From: Hemerocallis citrina
Lineage: Eukaryota > Streptophyta > Magnoliopsida > Asparagales > Asphodelaceae
Direction of reading: 5' to 3'
NCBI GenBank assembly: GCA_017893485.1
Contig: CM030366.1
Span: forward strand, 186,541,947-186,605,946
DNA: 64,000 nucleotides
Of this stretch, positions 47,519 through 59,545 are shown piece after piece. Position numbers and translations under genes: made by a program. The notes below the pieces were generated by a model. It did not search any database, was not told the origin of the DNA, and saw nothing but the letters and a program-made list of their open reading frames with translations. Within the stretch, counting starts at the first letter, position 1. Each line of letters starts with the position of its first letter.

Positions 47519-49466
47519 AGAATTTTTTGAGGAATTGGATATTTATTGAGGAATACTTAGTGTTGGATACTAAGTTAGGAAAATTTGTGATGTAGACAAC
47601 ATACACATTACATGGAATTATTTTTTGCTAAAAAACATTACATGCGTTATATACACGAAATCAAGCATAGACAAACTTTTTTCATTTCCCAATTTACATA
47701 ACATGAAATATATAGCAAAGCTTCACCAATTCTTATAATTGACATCAGCACAATCGCTCTTGAACAGTCAACTGATACATAATAAGAGATCATGGAAGAG
47801 ACATAGTTAAAATTGGTTTAGAGTTTAGTGCAAATGAGGATATGAAAGAAATTAACTTTCTATCAAGAGTAGAATTTACAATAACAACTATGCAGAGGCT
47901 CATTCTAATTTATACACAAACCTCATAAGCAAGGAAAACAGTTAATATATAGAATACTAGTAAATTGTAAGAACTTACATTTGCATGTCTACTTTGACAA
48001 GATTGTAATGCCCCGATTTTCATTTATGAAAATTTATTATTTATTTTGCACGTAGTGTGCGTGTGCAATATTTTGGAAATTATTTTCATTATGATGAGTA
48101 TAGATATTTATATATGTGCTCTTTAATTATTTTTATATAAAGCCTTTTTTTTCAAATAGACAAAAGCCTTTCTTTTAAAAGCCCAAATCTAATTTATTGG
48201 TTATCTTTTTATAATTATTATTTTGGCCCATAAACTAAAGCCCATGAGCTATTTTATTTTAAATACAACTTGTAATGTAGAATACATTTTAAAGATTATT
48301 TTTATGTAAAATATAATGTACAATTTTTTTTAAATGGAGACCAAGTTGCATGCACGTGCATTGCACGTACACATGCAAAATGCACATGATGAGCATGGCC
48401 GGTTTGGAGCTTTGGAGGGAAAAGGGAAAATTTGAGTGGAGTCATGGGTGGTGGTTACTTGATCATGGTTGGTTATTGTAACTCCTCCTTGAATCCTAGC
48501 CTTTTAATCCTAACTCCTAAGTTAATCTTAGCCTTCCATTTTCCTAGTTTTTTAGTATAAATACCCCCCTCCCCCCCAGCCTAGTTATTCTTGTGCTTAT
48601 TATTTCCTCCAAACCTGTAGTCTAAAATACATTATTTAGTAGTATACAAGTGAGTAAAAGATTGAGAGTTTGTGAGGGGTTTGTGCTTGCAACAAGGCCG
48701 GCATCAATAGGAGCTCTCAGTTTGGCTTGGTGGAGGCTTGTGTGCGCGCATCAAGGAGGAGGATCGCTTTTTTGCAAGGACATTGGTTTAGGAGGTGTTG
48801 CTAAGTGTAGTCTCTCCAATTAAGGTGGGTAAATTTTCTATATTTCTAATTAGGGATCATGCTAGATTTGAATTGAAAGAATGATGCATGAAAAAGATTA
48901 ATAAGAGTACACATTTAATTAGAAAATGGCTTATTGATTGATTGAAATATGGATATGTAATTATATGTGGTTCTACCGTTAAATTTAAGTTGTGAGTCAA
49001 TTGATTATAGCCATGGATTGATGAAGGAAACTTCATCATTAACATCGAGAACTATATGTAAAAGTTAGTAGATTGACAATATTACTTTATATGCTTAAAT
49101 GGACTTTTTGTGACAATGTTGTGATGGATGAATTAAGATATAGGTTGTATGTTTGGGAAATGATTAAAAACAGAGAATTGATTGCTAATAAAAAGATTAG
49201 GGTTGTTAAACTTGATAAGAAATGTCGAAAAAGAAATGTGGTGGAGGTAGTTTATAATTCAAATTAATTATATGAAAATTAGGTGTTAATTATTGAAAAA
49301 TTATTTTTATTATACTGGAGTATAATTTATGTTGAGAATAGCCAATCTGGACATTTACAGCAAATTTAGTAAAGGAAAAATTAAATGAGAGCTTGTTGAA
49401 CATCGAAATGCTTACTAAACAGAGAGGATAGATTTAACTAGACTACGGGTTGAAATATGACAACAT

Positions 49467-49628
49467 GGGCGCATAGCTCAAGTGGTCGGCATGATATTAA
49501 TCGCTACAGTGGGTCGGCGAGTCGTTGGTTTGAATCCCCTTAGCACCAGACTTTTTGTATTTTTGACAAAAAAATAAATAACTACAGCCGAGAGCATTTA
49601 ATGCTCTCAGCGCTCTTCATTAACGCAT
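49467..49628 (+). mobile_element. tRNA-derived SINE-like insertion
   Basis: A-box-like TAGCTCAAGTGG (49474-49485) and B-box-like GGTTTGAATCC (49527-49537), spaced as in a tRNA head. ACAACAT occurs on both sides (49460-49466, 49629-49635). Absent from the sister LTR at 36134-39248. Confidence 0.55.
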
Positions 49629-49635
49629 ACAACAT

Positions 49636-49725
49636 TCGGCCTAGTGGTCTGTGCCTTGGGTTGGTTTCCCTGTGGTTGCTGGTTCGAATCTGGGGCTTGG
49701 CCAGTATTAAACTTTGGGAAAAAAT
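49636..49725 (+). other. Second tRNA-like module
   Basis: TCGGCCTAGTGGTC (A-box-like, 49636) and GGTTCGAATCT (B box, 49681-49691) directly follow the first module. Could be a second SINE head or a SINE dimer; the 3' limit is not clear. Confidence 0.45.
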
Positions 49726-52700
49726 ATTTTTTTTAGTGTTTTTGATGATTGAAAAATTATGAAAAAAATATATTTATTATTCTAAAAATATGGGGGATTT
49801 ATAAAAAATAATTTGGGAATTATTTACATGAAATGGAGTATGTTTTGAGAATAAATGTCCTACACTTGTATATTATGAAAGTTACACTTTGAAAAAGGAT
49901 TTGAAATAAAATGTTAGAAAAGAAGTGTAATAAAGATAGAAATTATATGTAGTGATGTGATATGAATTATTCTCATTGGAGAATAGTGTGAAAATTATGA
50001 AATGCGAATATTCATTTAGTGATGTGATTTTAATGTGAAATTGATAATTGATGAAATATATAATGATTAATTGAATTCCATGTGTGGCTATGGACTCATG
50101 AATCAATTAGGAATCATGCTATTGAAAAAAAAAATCTGTTATGATTATGAAGATGAACTTATGAGCTGTAAACGCTCAATTTTGGAAATTGTGAATTGGA
50201 ATTGAAACAAAAGTGTAGCTAAGTCTCCCCCGGCATTTGAAAAGAAATGAAATGAAATTTGAAATGAAAGACCAAGGTTGGTCATGTTTGAATGAATGAA
50301 TAAGTCCGGTTTAGTGGAGAGGCTAACTCTAGAGCTTTTATTTTGTTCATGATTCTGATAAAAACTAAGGATTAGTACATAGTGGAGATGTGATGAAAGT
50401 GAGAGAAAAATACGAGTATGAGAACTAGAGTTTACGGTGCGGGTGTGAGCCACAGAATGCATGCTTGATGAGTCAAGACATGGCGTGGGCACTACTCAGT
50501 AATGATCGGACTTTAGCCACGCTTGTGGGATGTTTGGTGACTACAAGAGGATCGTGTGTCATGAAGGAGGCTGAATTGCCACAGAATGCATGCTTGATAA
50601 GTCAAGACATGGCGTAGGATTTCCCTCCAGGTTTTCTGTACACGAGCTTGTACTCATAGATCATCTAGGATACTCACCGTAGTTACAGTAGTAGATTAAG
50701 ACATGACGAGGGATTGAACCCTACAAAGATGAAGAACGATTAAGAGGCTTGCCCTCGGACCTATGTAGTATGAGATGCATAGAATCCGAACAAGTGTGCA
50801 TTAGTGTCATGTAACATAAATAACTGCATTAAGGACTAAGTGCACAATCACAACACGACATCAATAGGGTAGTCCCTCTAGTTTGATATGTGACAAGTTT
50901 GTGTTTGTTAAATATGGAAAATGAGTTATACTATTTCCGACATAGAGAGGATGGCCGTGTATAATGTTCGTCGGTTGAATGAACTGACGTACCCACAGTT
51001 TTGTATGCAGGGTAAAAGACATGATAAAGAATAAAGAGGAACAGATGCTTAAAGACTATTAAATGTTGTTTTACATTTATTTAAATATTGTAAATTTACT
51101 TCCGCTGTGCAATGTAAAGTATAAAGTTTCATGTAAACTCTGATGTAAAGTGAAAAGTTTTTAAATTCCTTGTAAAATTGTACTAAATGAAGTGTAAGGA
51201 TCCCGTGGAATCTCGAATTCAGTGTATTTTGGAATTCGGGGCGTTACAAAGATACCCTATCAACTTGTACTAATTTGTTTATGACTGAGTGTTTACTTTC
51301 AAATGTGGTCACATTATCTACATCCAGTTTCAATTTTTGCGTTATGTTTCATCTCAGAATAACATCCATGATCGATCATTCCTTATTTGAGTATCTTGTT
51401 TTTAGTTATTTGTGTTGGTTGAATGAGTACTTTTTTGATGACATATGAACACTCTCAACATCGATCTTATCAGACTTACTTGTTTGCTTATACTTTGATA
51501 GGTAATCTACTCAAATATGGTAAGAACAATGGGAGCGGGATCAAGGAGTGCTAGGCCCGAGGTATGAACTATTAATTTGTAATGTTTAAATAGTATATGT
51601 CAACCTATAGAGTATTCACTAAACATAGTATATTTTATCCTCAGGGTGGCCAAGGCGATGTCTCGTCTACGTCTGCACCGTCTGGCAAGATAGTTCGTCT
51701 CTTGCTGCACTTGTAGGACCAGGCCCTCATGACCCGACAGTATTGACGTTGCAGCGGACACATAGATCCCAACGGGTGTGGGACGGTACATCTCGAGAAT
51801 GTAGTTTTTGCACGCATGAGACCTTGCCTATGCATCCACTGACACACCAACTCCTTGTTCAGGCCGGTTTCTATGGTTTGGTTCTGATAGAAAAAATCAA
51901 GCTCGACAGACAACTACTAACAGCCTTACTCGAGCGATGGAGGCCGGAAACACATACGTTTCATCTTAGCATTGGAGAGATGACCGTCACACTTCAGGAT
52001 ATCGCAGTAATCTCAGGACTACCAGTTGATGGATTCGCGGTCACGGGAACAATGGCCTTCAATAAGAAACAACTTGTGGCGGACTTCCTAGGTCGGGTGT
52101 CGGATGATAGTACATTCGATGGAGTTTCAATTCGATTAAGTTGGTTGAAGAAAACATTTAAAAATTTCCTAACCAACAATTCCAACGAATATGACATTGA
52201 ATGCTACACTAGGGCTTAACTGATGACAGTCTTCGGAGGTGTTCTCTTTCCTAACTCCACTGGAGACGTTGTGCCTATAATGTATTTGCCACTTATCGGT
52301 GATTTGACAAGAGTTCGGCAATACAGTTGGGGTAGTGCAGTGCTAGCCTCCTTATATAGGAGTCTTTGTAATGGAGCATTGATGGCGAAAGAGATGACTG
52401 GTCCGATGTTGCTACTCCAGATCTGGTGTTGGGAACACTTGCACTTAGGAAGACCTCGCATCACCCGGCAATCAGAGGGGTGGATGAGGGACGCAGCGAA
52501 TGCCAGCATGCTGGCTCCCATCGCAGTTTATTGGTCCGGGGGGCATACGTGGAGAGATAACCCACGTGGGGTGGTAACCTACTATAGAGATGAGCTAGAT
52601 ATGTTGCGAGAGGAGTTTGTTGTTTGGGAACCGTACACCAACAACCGATTGCAAAGGTTACCTCCCATCTGCACCGAACGTAGCAATCTTTGGTTGACCA

Positions 52701-53514
52701 GATCAACGCTTGTCAGTTTTAGTATCGTCGAGATGTACTTTCCCGACCGTGTGCTTCGTCAATTTGGACTTCAACAAGAGATCCCAGCACCACGATTGTA
52801 GCGCCCCGAATTTCTAATATAATATCTTAGAAAATACATGGCACAATCCCAGCATCAACTTCAATGTAACATTAAACACAACCTACACCAATGAAATTTT
52901 CAACTTTTATTACAATAATCTTTTACATAGCACAGCGGAATTTAAAACATCTCAAATCATAATTTTCTTTTATTCACAACACAGTCTTTTTACAACACTG
53001 CTTTACAAATTTACACAAAACTCTATTAAATCAATTTATCTCAAAACTAACTCAAGCATCCACACCTCTAAACTCTAAGCAACAACCTGCAACACATGAG
53101 GCTAGAGATGATCCCTAACCCCCAAAACTAAAGGGGTCAGCCATAAATGGTATGAGTGACATAAAAGCAAACAACATAAATGAACATTAAGCATGGATTC
53201 TTAAACAACATGTAATAAACAAGAATACCTAAAATATGACATAGCTAGGAAACATGTAAAAAACAAGTGAAACTGAACTAAGTGTCAAGTGTAGAAAACA
53301 AGAAAACCACGTGCATAAAACCGAGTCAGGAAAACACAATTTCTATATGCGGACTCTCTAATGCGTACTTGTCGAAGTCTATGCATCCCACTCTACATAG
53401 GTTCGGTGCAAGCCCTTAACGTCTTCACTTCATAGGGACAATCCCTTGCTATGCAACTAATCCTATCACGATGACTACTATGAGATAAAGATAAACTGTG
53501 AGCATTAGCCAATG

Positions 53515-53795
53515 CCCGATAATTCCGGAGATAAATCCCACACCACAGGTATTTTACTTGGATAATTCCGGAGATCATCCCACACCGAAACATTGACACA
53601 TCATCACACGAATACCACATGTGTGTCGCCTCGACCCCAATAATTCCGGAGATCAATCCCACACCACAAGTAATCACCTCAATAATTCCGGAGATATATC
53701 CCACACCACATGTAATTTACCTGGATAATTCCGGAGATAGATCCCACACCACAAGTAAGTTACTTGGATAATTCTTGAGATTAAATCCCACATCG
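53515..53795. repeat. ~47-bp tandem array in solo LTR
   Basis: Six units of AATTCCGGAGATMAATCCCA followed by CACCACARGTA, with variable 10-20-bp links. Confidence 0.85.
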
Positions 53796-54174
53796 AAAGC
53801 TATACTGAGGTACATAACTCATGTTCCCGTTCATCATATCACCACTAGTGCCTGTCCTTATCATTTTTGGGTTATTTAATAACTTAACGAATCTCCTAGA
53901 GTTGGTGTACCCTACCGGACTTAACTCAAAACTGAACAACTGGAATGCCTCAACAGGCCTCAACAAAAGAACTCAAGTGCCGGTATACTAGGGTCACACA
54001 CACCCTCTAGAGACTCAAACTCAAATATCTCAACCAATCTTACTTCATAAACTGCTCAACTTAACATCTTGAAAACATAAGTTCAATAGGAGATAAGGCA
54101 TAAGTAGTTATAGATCAAAATATCTGGAGAATAAACCATTTGGAAGAACCCTCATAAATATAAAAATACATCAG

Positions 54175-54600
54175 TACCAGTCGACTATAGAAAGTATAAG
54201 TCGACTGTCCAGAAAGAAAGTTCCATGATTTTAAGAAAATAAGCTAAGTGTTATAAGTTGACTTATAAAAATCATAAGTCGACTTACCAGAGAATATAAG
54301 TTGACTTATAAAAGTCATAAGTCGACTTACCAGGGAATATAAGTTGACTTATTAAAAAAACATAAGTCGACTTACCAGAGAGAAATTCCAGAAATCTTTA
54401 AGAAAATATTCTAAGTGTTATAAGTCGACTTGCAAAGTCATAAGTCGATTTACCAGAGAAAAATTTACGATAACTTTGAAAAATGAATTCTAAGTGTACC
54501 AGTCGACTGAAAAGGGTCTAAGTCGACTGTCCAGAACGGATTTTCAAGAAAACGGAAGATCTAGCAGCTGGGTCGTGCCAGTCGACTGTCGGCCTACAGA
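54175..54600. repeat. Array of AGTCGACTT dyads
   Basis: Repeated ATAAGTTGACTTATAAAA and CATAAGTCGACTTACCAG segments, mirrored in pairs; about six pairs. Same motif type and position as in 36134-39248. Confidence 0.8.
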
Positions 54601-56984
54601 CTGCTTAATTTTGGTTGTTCATGATAATCAAAATTAGAGTTTTCTAAAAGAAATCATTGTTTACTAAAACAATTTGTAATCCAATAAAAACGACAATCTC
54701 AAAGTATCCTCAATTTGGATACATTCCACAAATCAACCAATTTCTCAAAACTTAAATTCTCATGTTCTAAATTCTAATTCTTCCATTAGGGTTTCTCAAT
54801 ACTGAATTTCTTCCACAACTCATAACCAAAAATCTGATTTGTAATCACAAGATCCAGATGTTCATCCATCCAATCCCTTATTATCATAACCATACTCATA
54901 TCTTAAACATGCTTTCTAGCAATACAAATTTATAAACCAAGATCTACCAAACATTCATAGATTTCACATACATAATACGACAACAATCATTGCATCGCTC
55001 AAACAAACATGTCCAAACAAACTACGGAACGATCATTCACATAAGTCGAAACAACAACCAAATCTACAACATTCACATAAAGCAAACAACAAACAATTTT
55101 ACATCACTCACATAAAATATACACAAAGCACAACAACATGTCACTCACCTTTAGAAACGACGAGATCCAACAATAAAACCTTTCCTTTTGCGAGATCCAA
55201 AACCTCCTCTTGATCCTCCCAAGAAAAATCACAAAATTCTATATTGTGCAGCGAATGACGGCTGCATTTTCTTTTAAATACCCGGGATAAGAAGTTTAGG
55301 GTTTTCCAAACACTTTTGCAAAATGGTCCCTTCAAAATACAACTTCATATATATAGCTCTATTCTTGGAAATTCAATAAAATTCATTTAAATTAGGATTT
55401 AAAAGAAAAATATACTCATTAATCTCAACCGGTACTGTTCAAAACGTCCAGAAAATACATTTTACATTTTAACCCCTAAAAATGACAATTTTGCAAAAAG
55501 GTCCTTCTTTTCTCAAAATTTGCAAATAGTTCCAATTAATTTCAGAAAAATCTGGAAAAATACTAAATAAATCCCAAATATTAAATAATGATTTTCCATG
55601 AAGAAAACTTGACTTTTAAACTTCTCAAGAAAGCATTTGCACGTGTTTTGCACGTGTAAAAAGATAAATTTTTCTGAAAATGTTCATAAATTCTCCAAAA
55701 ATCATTTTATTTCATTTATAACCTTTAAAATAATATTTAAAAAAAAATACGGGGTTCTACAACGATCATATGACACTCTCCTGCACAAGGTGAAAGGGGT
55801 TGGTCGTGTCCCCGACCATGACTGGGCTTCCCATCATCAAGTTCATGTGAATGCTTGAAATAAGCGGAGGAATGCTACCGTTATAACAGGCATTCCTCCA
55901 TATGACGGATCAATCCAAACTGCGTACTTATCTTGGTATCAACAAATCACCCGTTTGTATGTCGCGCCCCGTACATCAGTGCCTACCGGTGTCCTTCTTC
56001 CTATACCCAGTGCCGAGGTCGAACCCGCACCCGGCCATTCCTCTTTGCAAGCCATGTACCAACCGAAGGCATCTTCAAGTCGAAACATCGTACGATAGAC
56101 CGTTTGTCTGTTTCTTGATTCTCATAATATTTTTGTTGTTAATTTTGTATATTTGTTACTTGCTTAATTGATTGGCATTATTAGATTCTCACTCTTTTTT
56201 GTATTTGTTTTGCAGATTGACCAAGAATGATTTGTAGCACGGAAATGCACACAAGTGCTTGGCAATAATGTCGCTCAAGCCGCAAAGGATCTTGCACGCG
56301 AGATTCTCGCACCGTGTCATTCGGCTATCGAAGAGGTTGGTGAGGTGGCCCGATTTAATGCAATGCTGTCATCACCCATTCCCAAGACATCAACCCGTCA
56401 GCAAAGGAAGAAGAAGAAGTCAACACGAGCAAGCAAACGTTCCGAAGAACGTGTCGAAGAGCAAACGGATGAACCGCAACAAACGGTACAACAGGAGCAA
56501 GTTATTCATGAGCAAGAAGCAGAACCTGTGCAACAACCTATTGAGCAAGCACAACCTTCACATGAAATTGAGGAAGAAATTCCAGACGAGATGCTAATTT
56601 CCCAAATTACACAAGTGAGTCGTCCACGAAGGGCCGTGCGTAAAAGATAGAAGCCCAATTTGTATACCCCGTCGTAGCCTTCTAGCCGTATTGGAGATTC
56701 CAATCTAATATTAACGTATTTTTTTGTTTCAAGTTTTCAACCACGTTTATGCTACTTTGGGCCGTAATGTTATTATCATCACTTGTTATATTGTTAATGT
56801 GTAAGTGGTGGACGACTTTTATGCTAATTTTGGTTGTTTGATTGTCTAAGCTTTATATTTGGTTGTTTAATGTTGACATTTTTGAAGTAAATATTTATGT
56901 TGTATTTCGACTTGGTTAGAATGTACCAGCGAAAGGGCTGTGAGTGTAATCTTGGGTACAACACCATTGTATAGAGGGAAGTGA

Positions 56985-57515
56985 TTATTTTAAAATTGGT
57001 ACACTTGGATGTTTATAGTAAGGCCGCGATTGCCAATCGTGACCACAGCTATCATAGGTCGCAATTGGCACTAGCGATTATGCTGATTGCCAAATCTGCT
57101 TCTACTCTGTTAATCTGATTCAAAGTGTCTTACTACTATGGCCGCGATTGGCATTAGCGGCCACAGCTATAGCCAATTTTGGGTGAGATTCACAGAGAAG
57201 AAGTTCTTCTCGACTTCTTCTCTGTGAATTCTACCCAAATAGCTTAGTACTGTGGACGCGAATGGCATTAGCGACCACAGCTATCATAGGTTGCGATTGG
57301 CATTAGCGACCACAGTAGTAAGTCATTTTGAGTTAAATTCACAGAGAAGAGTTCTTCTCGACTTCTCCTCTGTGAATTCTACCCAAAAATAGCTTAGTAC
57401 TCTGGCCGCGAATGGCATTAGCGATCACAACTATAATAGGTCGCGATTGGCATTAGCGACCACAGTAGTAAGTCATTTTGAGTTAAATTCACATATAAGA
57501 AGTTCTTCTCGACGG
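56985..57515. repeat. Palindrome-rich tandem array in MULE
   Basis: Nearly three units of about 180 bp. Each has GCGATTGGCATTAGCGACCA modules and a hairpin TTCACAGAGAAGAAGTTCTT with its mirror. The array begins where the transposase reading frame loses sense, so it probably replaced the rest of that gene. Confidence 0.85.
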
Positions 57516-58403
57516 CATGTATCACGGCATCTTTGCTTGTGAACTTCTGGCCAATGTACAAGTCACGTGGGTCAGATAATCTAGCAGACTCTTCACCAAA
57601 GTGGTACACTCTAGCAATGTTACCCAAGTCCACCGGTCCAATATCATGAACGGTTGATGAAACCAATTGGATCGTTGGGATAGCCCGTTCCACATTTTGT
57701 TGCAAATCATGAACGACTTTAGTGACATTAACGTATGCATTCGCATCATTGACGTGCACATTTTCTTCATCCTCATCTTCACCGTCCACTACATCTTCCA
57801 CCTCTTCTTCATGTTCTTCATCTTCTATTAGGTCATTGTTAACCAAAGCATGCTCGAAGATTTCAATAATATTTTCATTTTCGACAAGATTGCGTATGAA
57901 AATGGAAGGAATTGGGATTTCATCTTCTGTAGGACTAAGTGTACTTTGAGTTGTCAATATGTCACCATGTGGAGGAGACAAGCTGACACTCAACTGTATC
58001 GGATCATTGGGAATCATCTGAGAGATCTGTACTTCGGGTATTGGAGTTGACACACGACCAACTTGTGGCTACGTATGTGAATCTTGGTTTGCTCTATATA
58101 TAATTCCATTGCAGACCAACTACTATACGGATCAAGCGACCTTGCTATCATAGCAACAAGTGAGTCATCATCAACTATAGGTACTGATATAAAAAAAGGA
58201 CCTCCTTTGCCTTTTCTAGCCGCATACCTAGCTTTAATTTGAACACTCCATTCACCTTTATCCCATTTAGTTACTTCGTATACCTTTTCTACCAATTCTT
58301 CCATTTTTATATTCCGATTGACCCAAACTATCTTCGGTTGTACACCTTTATAGCAAAATCCTACTTTTCGGTCTTCAACTATCCCCCCCCATAATACAAC
58401 CAA
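57515..58403 (-). pseudogene. MULE transposase (MURA) N-terminal remnant
   Basis: The minus-strand frame from 58403 gives WGGIVEDRKVGFCYKG, KMEELVEKVYEVTKW and FFISVPIVDDDSLVAMI. After a frameshift near 58100 it gives an acidic stretch (EDEEHEEEVEDVVDGEDEDE) and then DLYIGQKFTSKDAVIHAVE. The last segment resembles the start of the MuDR DNA-binding domain (L-x-V-G-x-x-F-x-S-K-x-x). The DDE catalytic core, zinc knuckle and C-terminus are absent. Open sequence below about 57515 is translated tandem repeat, not transposase. Confidence 0.7.
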
Positions 58404-58932
58404 ATTGGAATTTTATAGTTCATACCTATACATTAGTACAGAAATTTGCATTCAATATACAATCGTGAACAAAAAAAAAAGATATTAACAAAGATTAACC
58501 ATGCAATTTAACCATTTCATATAAATATATATGTGTGTGTGTGTGTTATATCCATAATAGCATAGTCAAAGTGAACACACTTGTTATGCTCATCACCCTT
58601 ACATAGTCACATGCACAAGCTATCTTCATACTAAGAGACATAAAGAACCAAGACATCTCCTAACACTTCATATCCTCACACAATTGTGAAGTGTCTTTCC
58701 CAAACCCAGCAGAAGCCATCTCCAACCAATTCATCTTTATTTCAATTGTGCTTGTTACTATATAAGTATCAAAATTCATCTTTATTTCAATCTCCACACA
58801 ATTCATCTTTATTTCAATGGTGAAGTGTCACATCATAGATAGAGTCATAATTGTAACCAACACCAACAATCAACCCTTCAACAATCAATTTGGGTCATAT
58901 TTTTGGGTTTAGTTGTAACTCTAATACATTCA

Positions 58933-59545
58933 ATAATGAATAAACAAACAATCAATTTGGGTCACATTATTAACAATAAGTGGGAAAAAAATTGTAATCA
59001 ACACCAACAATCAACCATCACAATACTATACTAGGCATACCTCTTTAGGGTTTGGAGATTAGATATGATTTGGGGATTTCCAAAATCCGTAGTGAGGAGA
59101 GAGATCAGGTGGAGAAGAAGGAAACTTGGATTAATGAATTTTTGGGGGAGAAATTAGGAGTTAGGGTTTTGGGTTTTTGGGAGAGTGGAGAGGCCGCTAG
59201 TTGGGGAATAAGGGTAGAAGAAGAACAAGATAACGAAATAAGAAAGAGAGATAGTAGGGTTGGTCGTATCTTATAAGCAATCAGGGGGCCCATCTGAGGT
59301 CGCGATTGGGAATAGCAACCTCAGTTAGCGAGGGCCGCTATTGGGATTAGCGATCACTTCATTCCAATGCCCCTTCGTACTCTACCAAGGGTGGGAGTAC
59401 AAATTTGGTGGCTATGAAGAGGCCGCTATTCCCAATAGCGACCGCTGTTGACGTGGCAGTGGCTAGCCCACGAACGCTAATAGTTTGAGAACTGGCCTAA
59501 AATCGCAAATTATATCAAAAAGTGGCCTAGTACGGCAAAAAAAAT
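58933..59545 (-). repeat. MULE right TIR with 5' UTR and splice donor
   Basis: Mirror of the left TIR. On the minus strand it has the same pyrimidine-rich leader and donor AAAGAG|GTATGC (59039-59040), pointing to the transposase remnant at 58403. Confidence 0.75.

Larger units (their letters stand above)
48004..51248 (+). mobile_element. Solo LTR, family S, copy 2, in MULE intron
   Basis: TGTAATGCCCCGATTTTC...TTCGGGGCGTTACA with perfect target duplication AAGAT (47999-48003, 51249-51253). Homologous to 36134-39248, including TATAAATACC (48555-48564), a duplicated segment (CCACAGAATGCATGCTTGAT at 50450 and 50579) and the conserved block at about 50705-50820. Contains tRNA-like modules not found in copy 1. 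Confidence 0.93.
52797..55761 (-). mobile_element. Solo LTR inside the PMD gene
   Basis: TGTAGCGCCCCGAATTTC...ACGGGGTTCTACA with perfect target duplication ACGAT (52792-52796, 55762-55766). It lies opposite to the other S-type LTRs: the conserved block is reversed at about 53355-53450. Contains a tandem array (53515-53795) and AGTCGACTT dyads (54175-54600). Confidence 0.92.
51517..56650 (+). pseudogene. Plant mobile domain (MAIN-like) gene in MULE
   Basis: Exon 51517-51561 encodes MVRTMGAGSRSARPE, then donor GTATGA. A second exon starts at 51645. The PMD signature follows (HPLTHQLLVQAGFYGL; ERWRPETHTFHLSIGEMTVT; LQDIAVISGLPVDG; YLPLIGDLTRVRQYSWGSAV). After the solo LTR the frame resumes exactly at SYDTLLHKVKG and goes on to GIPPYDGSIQTAYLSWYQQI. 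A last exon after TTTTGCAG (56216) gives FVARKCTQVLGNNVAQAAKD and a Gln/Glu-rich basic tail. Damage: a frameshift near 51685, TAA at 52217, TGA at 55856 and 56228 (probable Trp codons) and a 3-kb insertion. PMD proteins are plant-specific; host members act in transcription and silencing, and others ride on transposons, as here. Confidence 0.85.
46868..59545. mobile_element. 12.7-kb Mutator-like element carrying a PMD gene
   Basis: Starts ATTTTTTTGCCATACTAGGC and ends in the reverse complement of ATTTTTTTTGCCGTACTAGG. The 9-bp target duplication CCCCCCCCG is perfect (46859-46867, 59546-59554). Terminal inverted repeats of about 0.6 kb (46868-47518, 58933-59545). Inside are a PMD pseudogene (+), a MURA N-terminal remnant (-), a palindrome-rich tandem array and two solo LTRs. 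It inserted about 3-12 bp after the TATA box of the enclosing LTR. Confidence 0.92.

Noticed and set aside
53515..53795. CRISPR-like repeat-spacer pattern
   Set aside because: The genome is eukaryotic; the repeats are imperfect, the links are themselves similar, and the array lies in an LTR.
57418..57515. C-terminal part of the MURA-like open frame
   Set aside because: It translates the 180-bp tandem array and has no transposase similarity.
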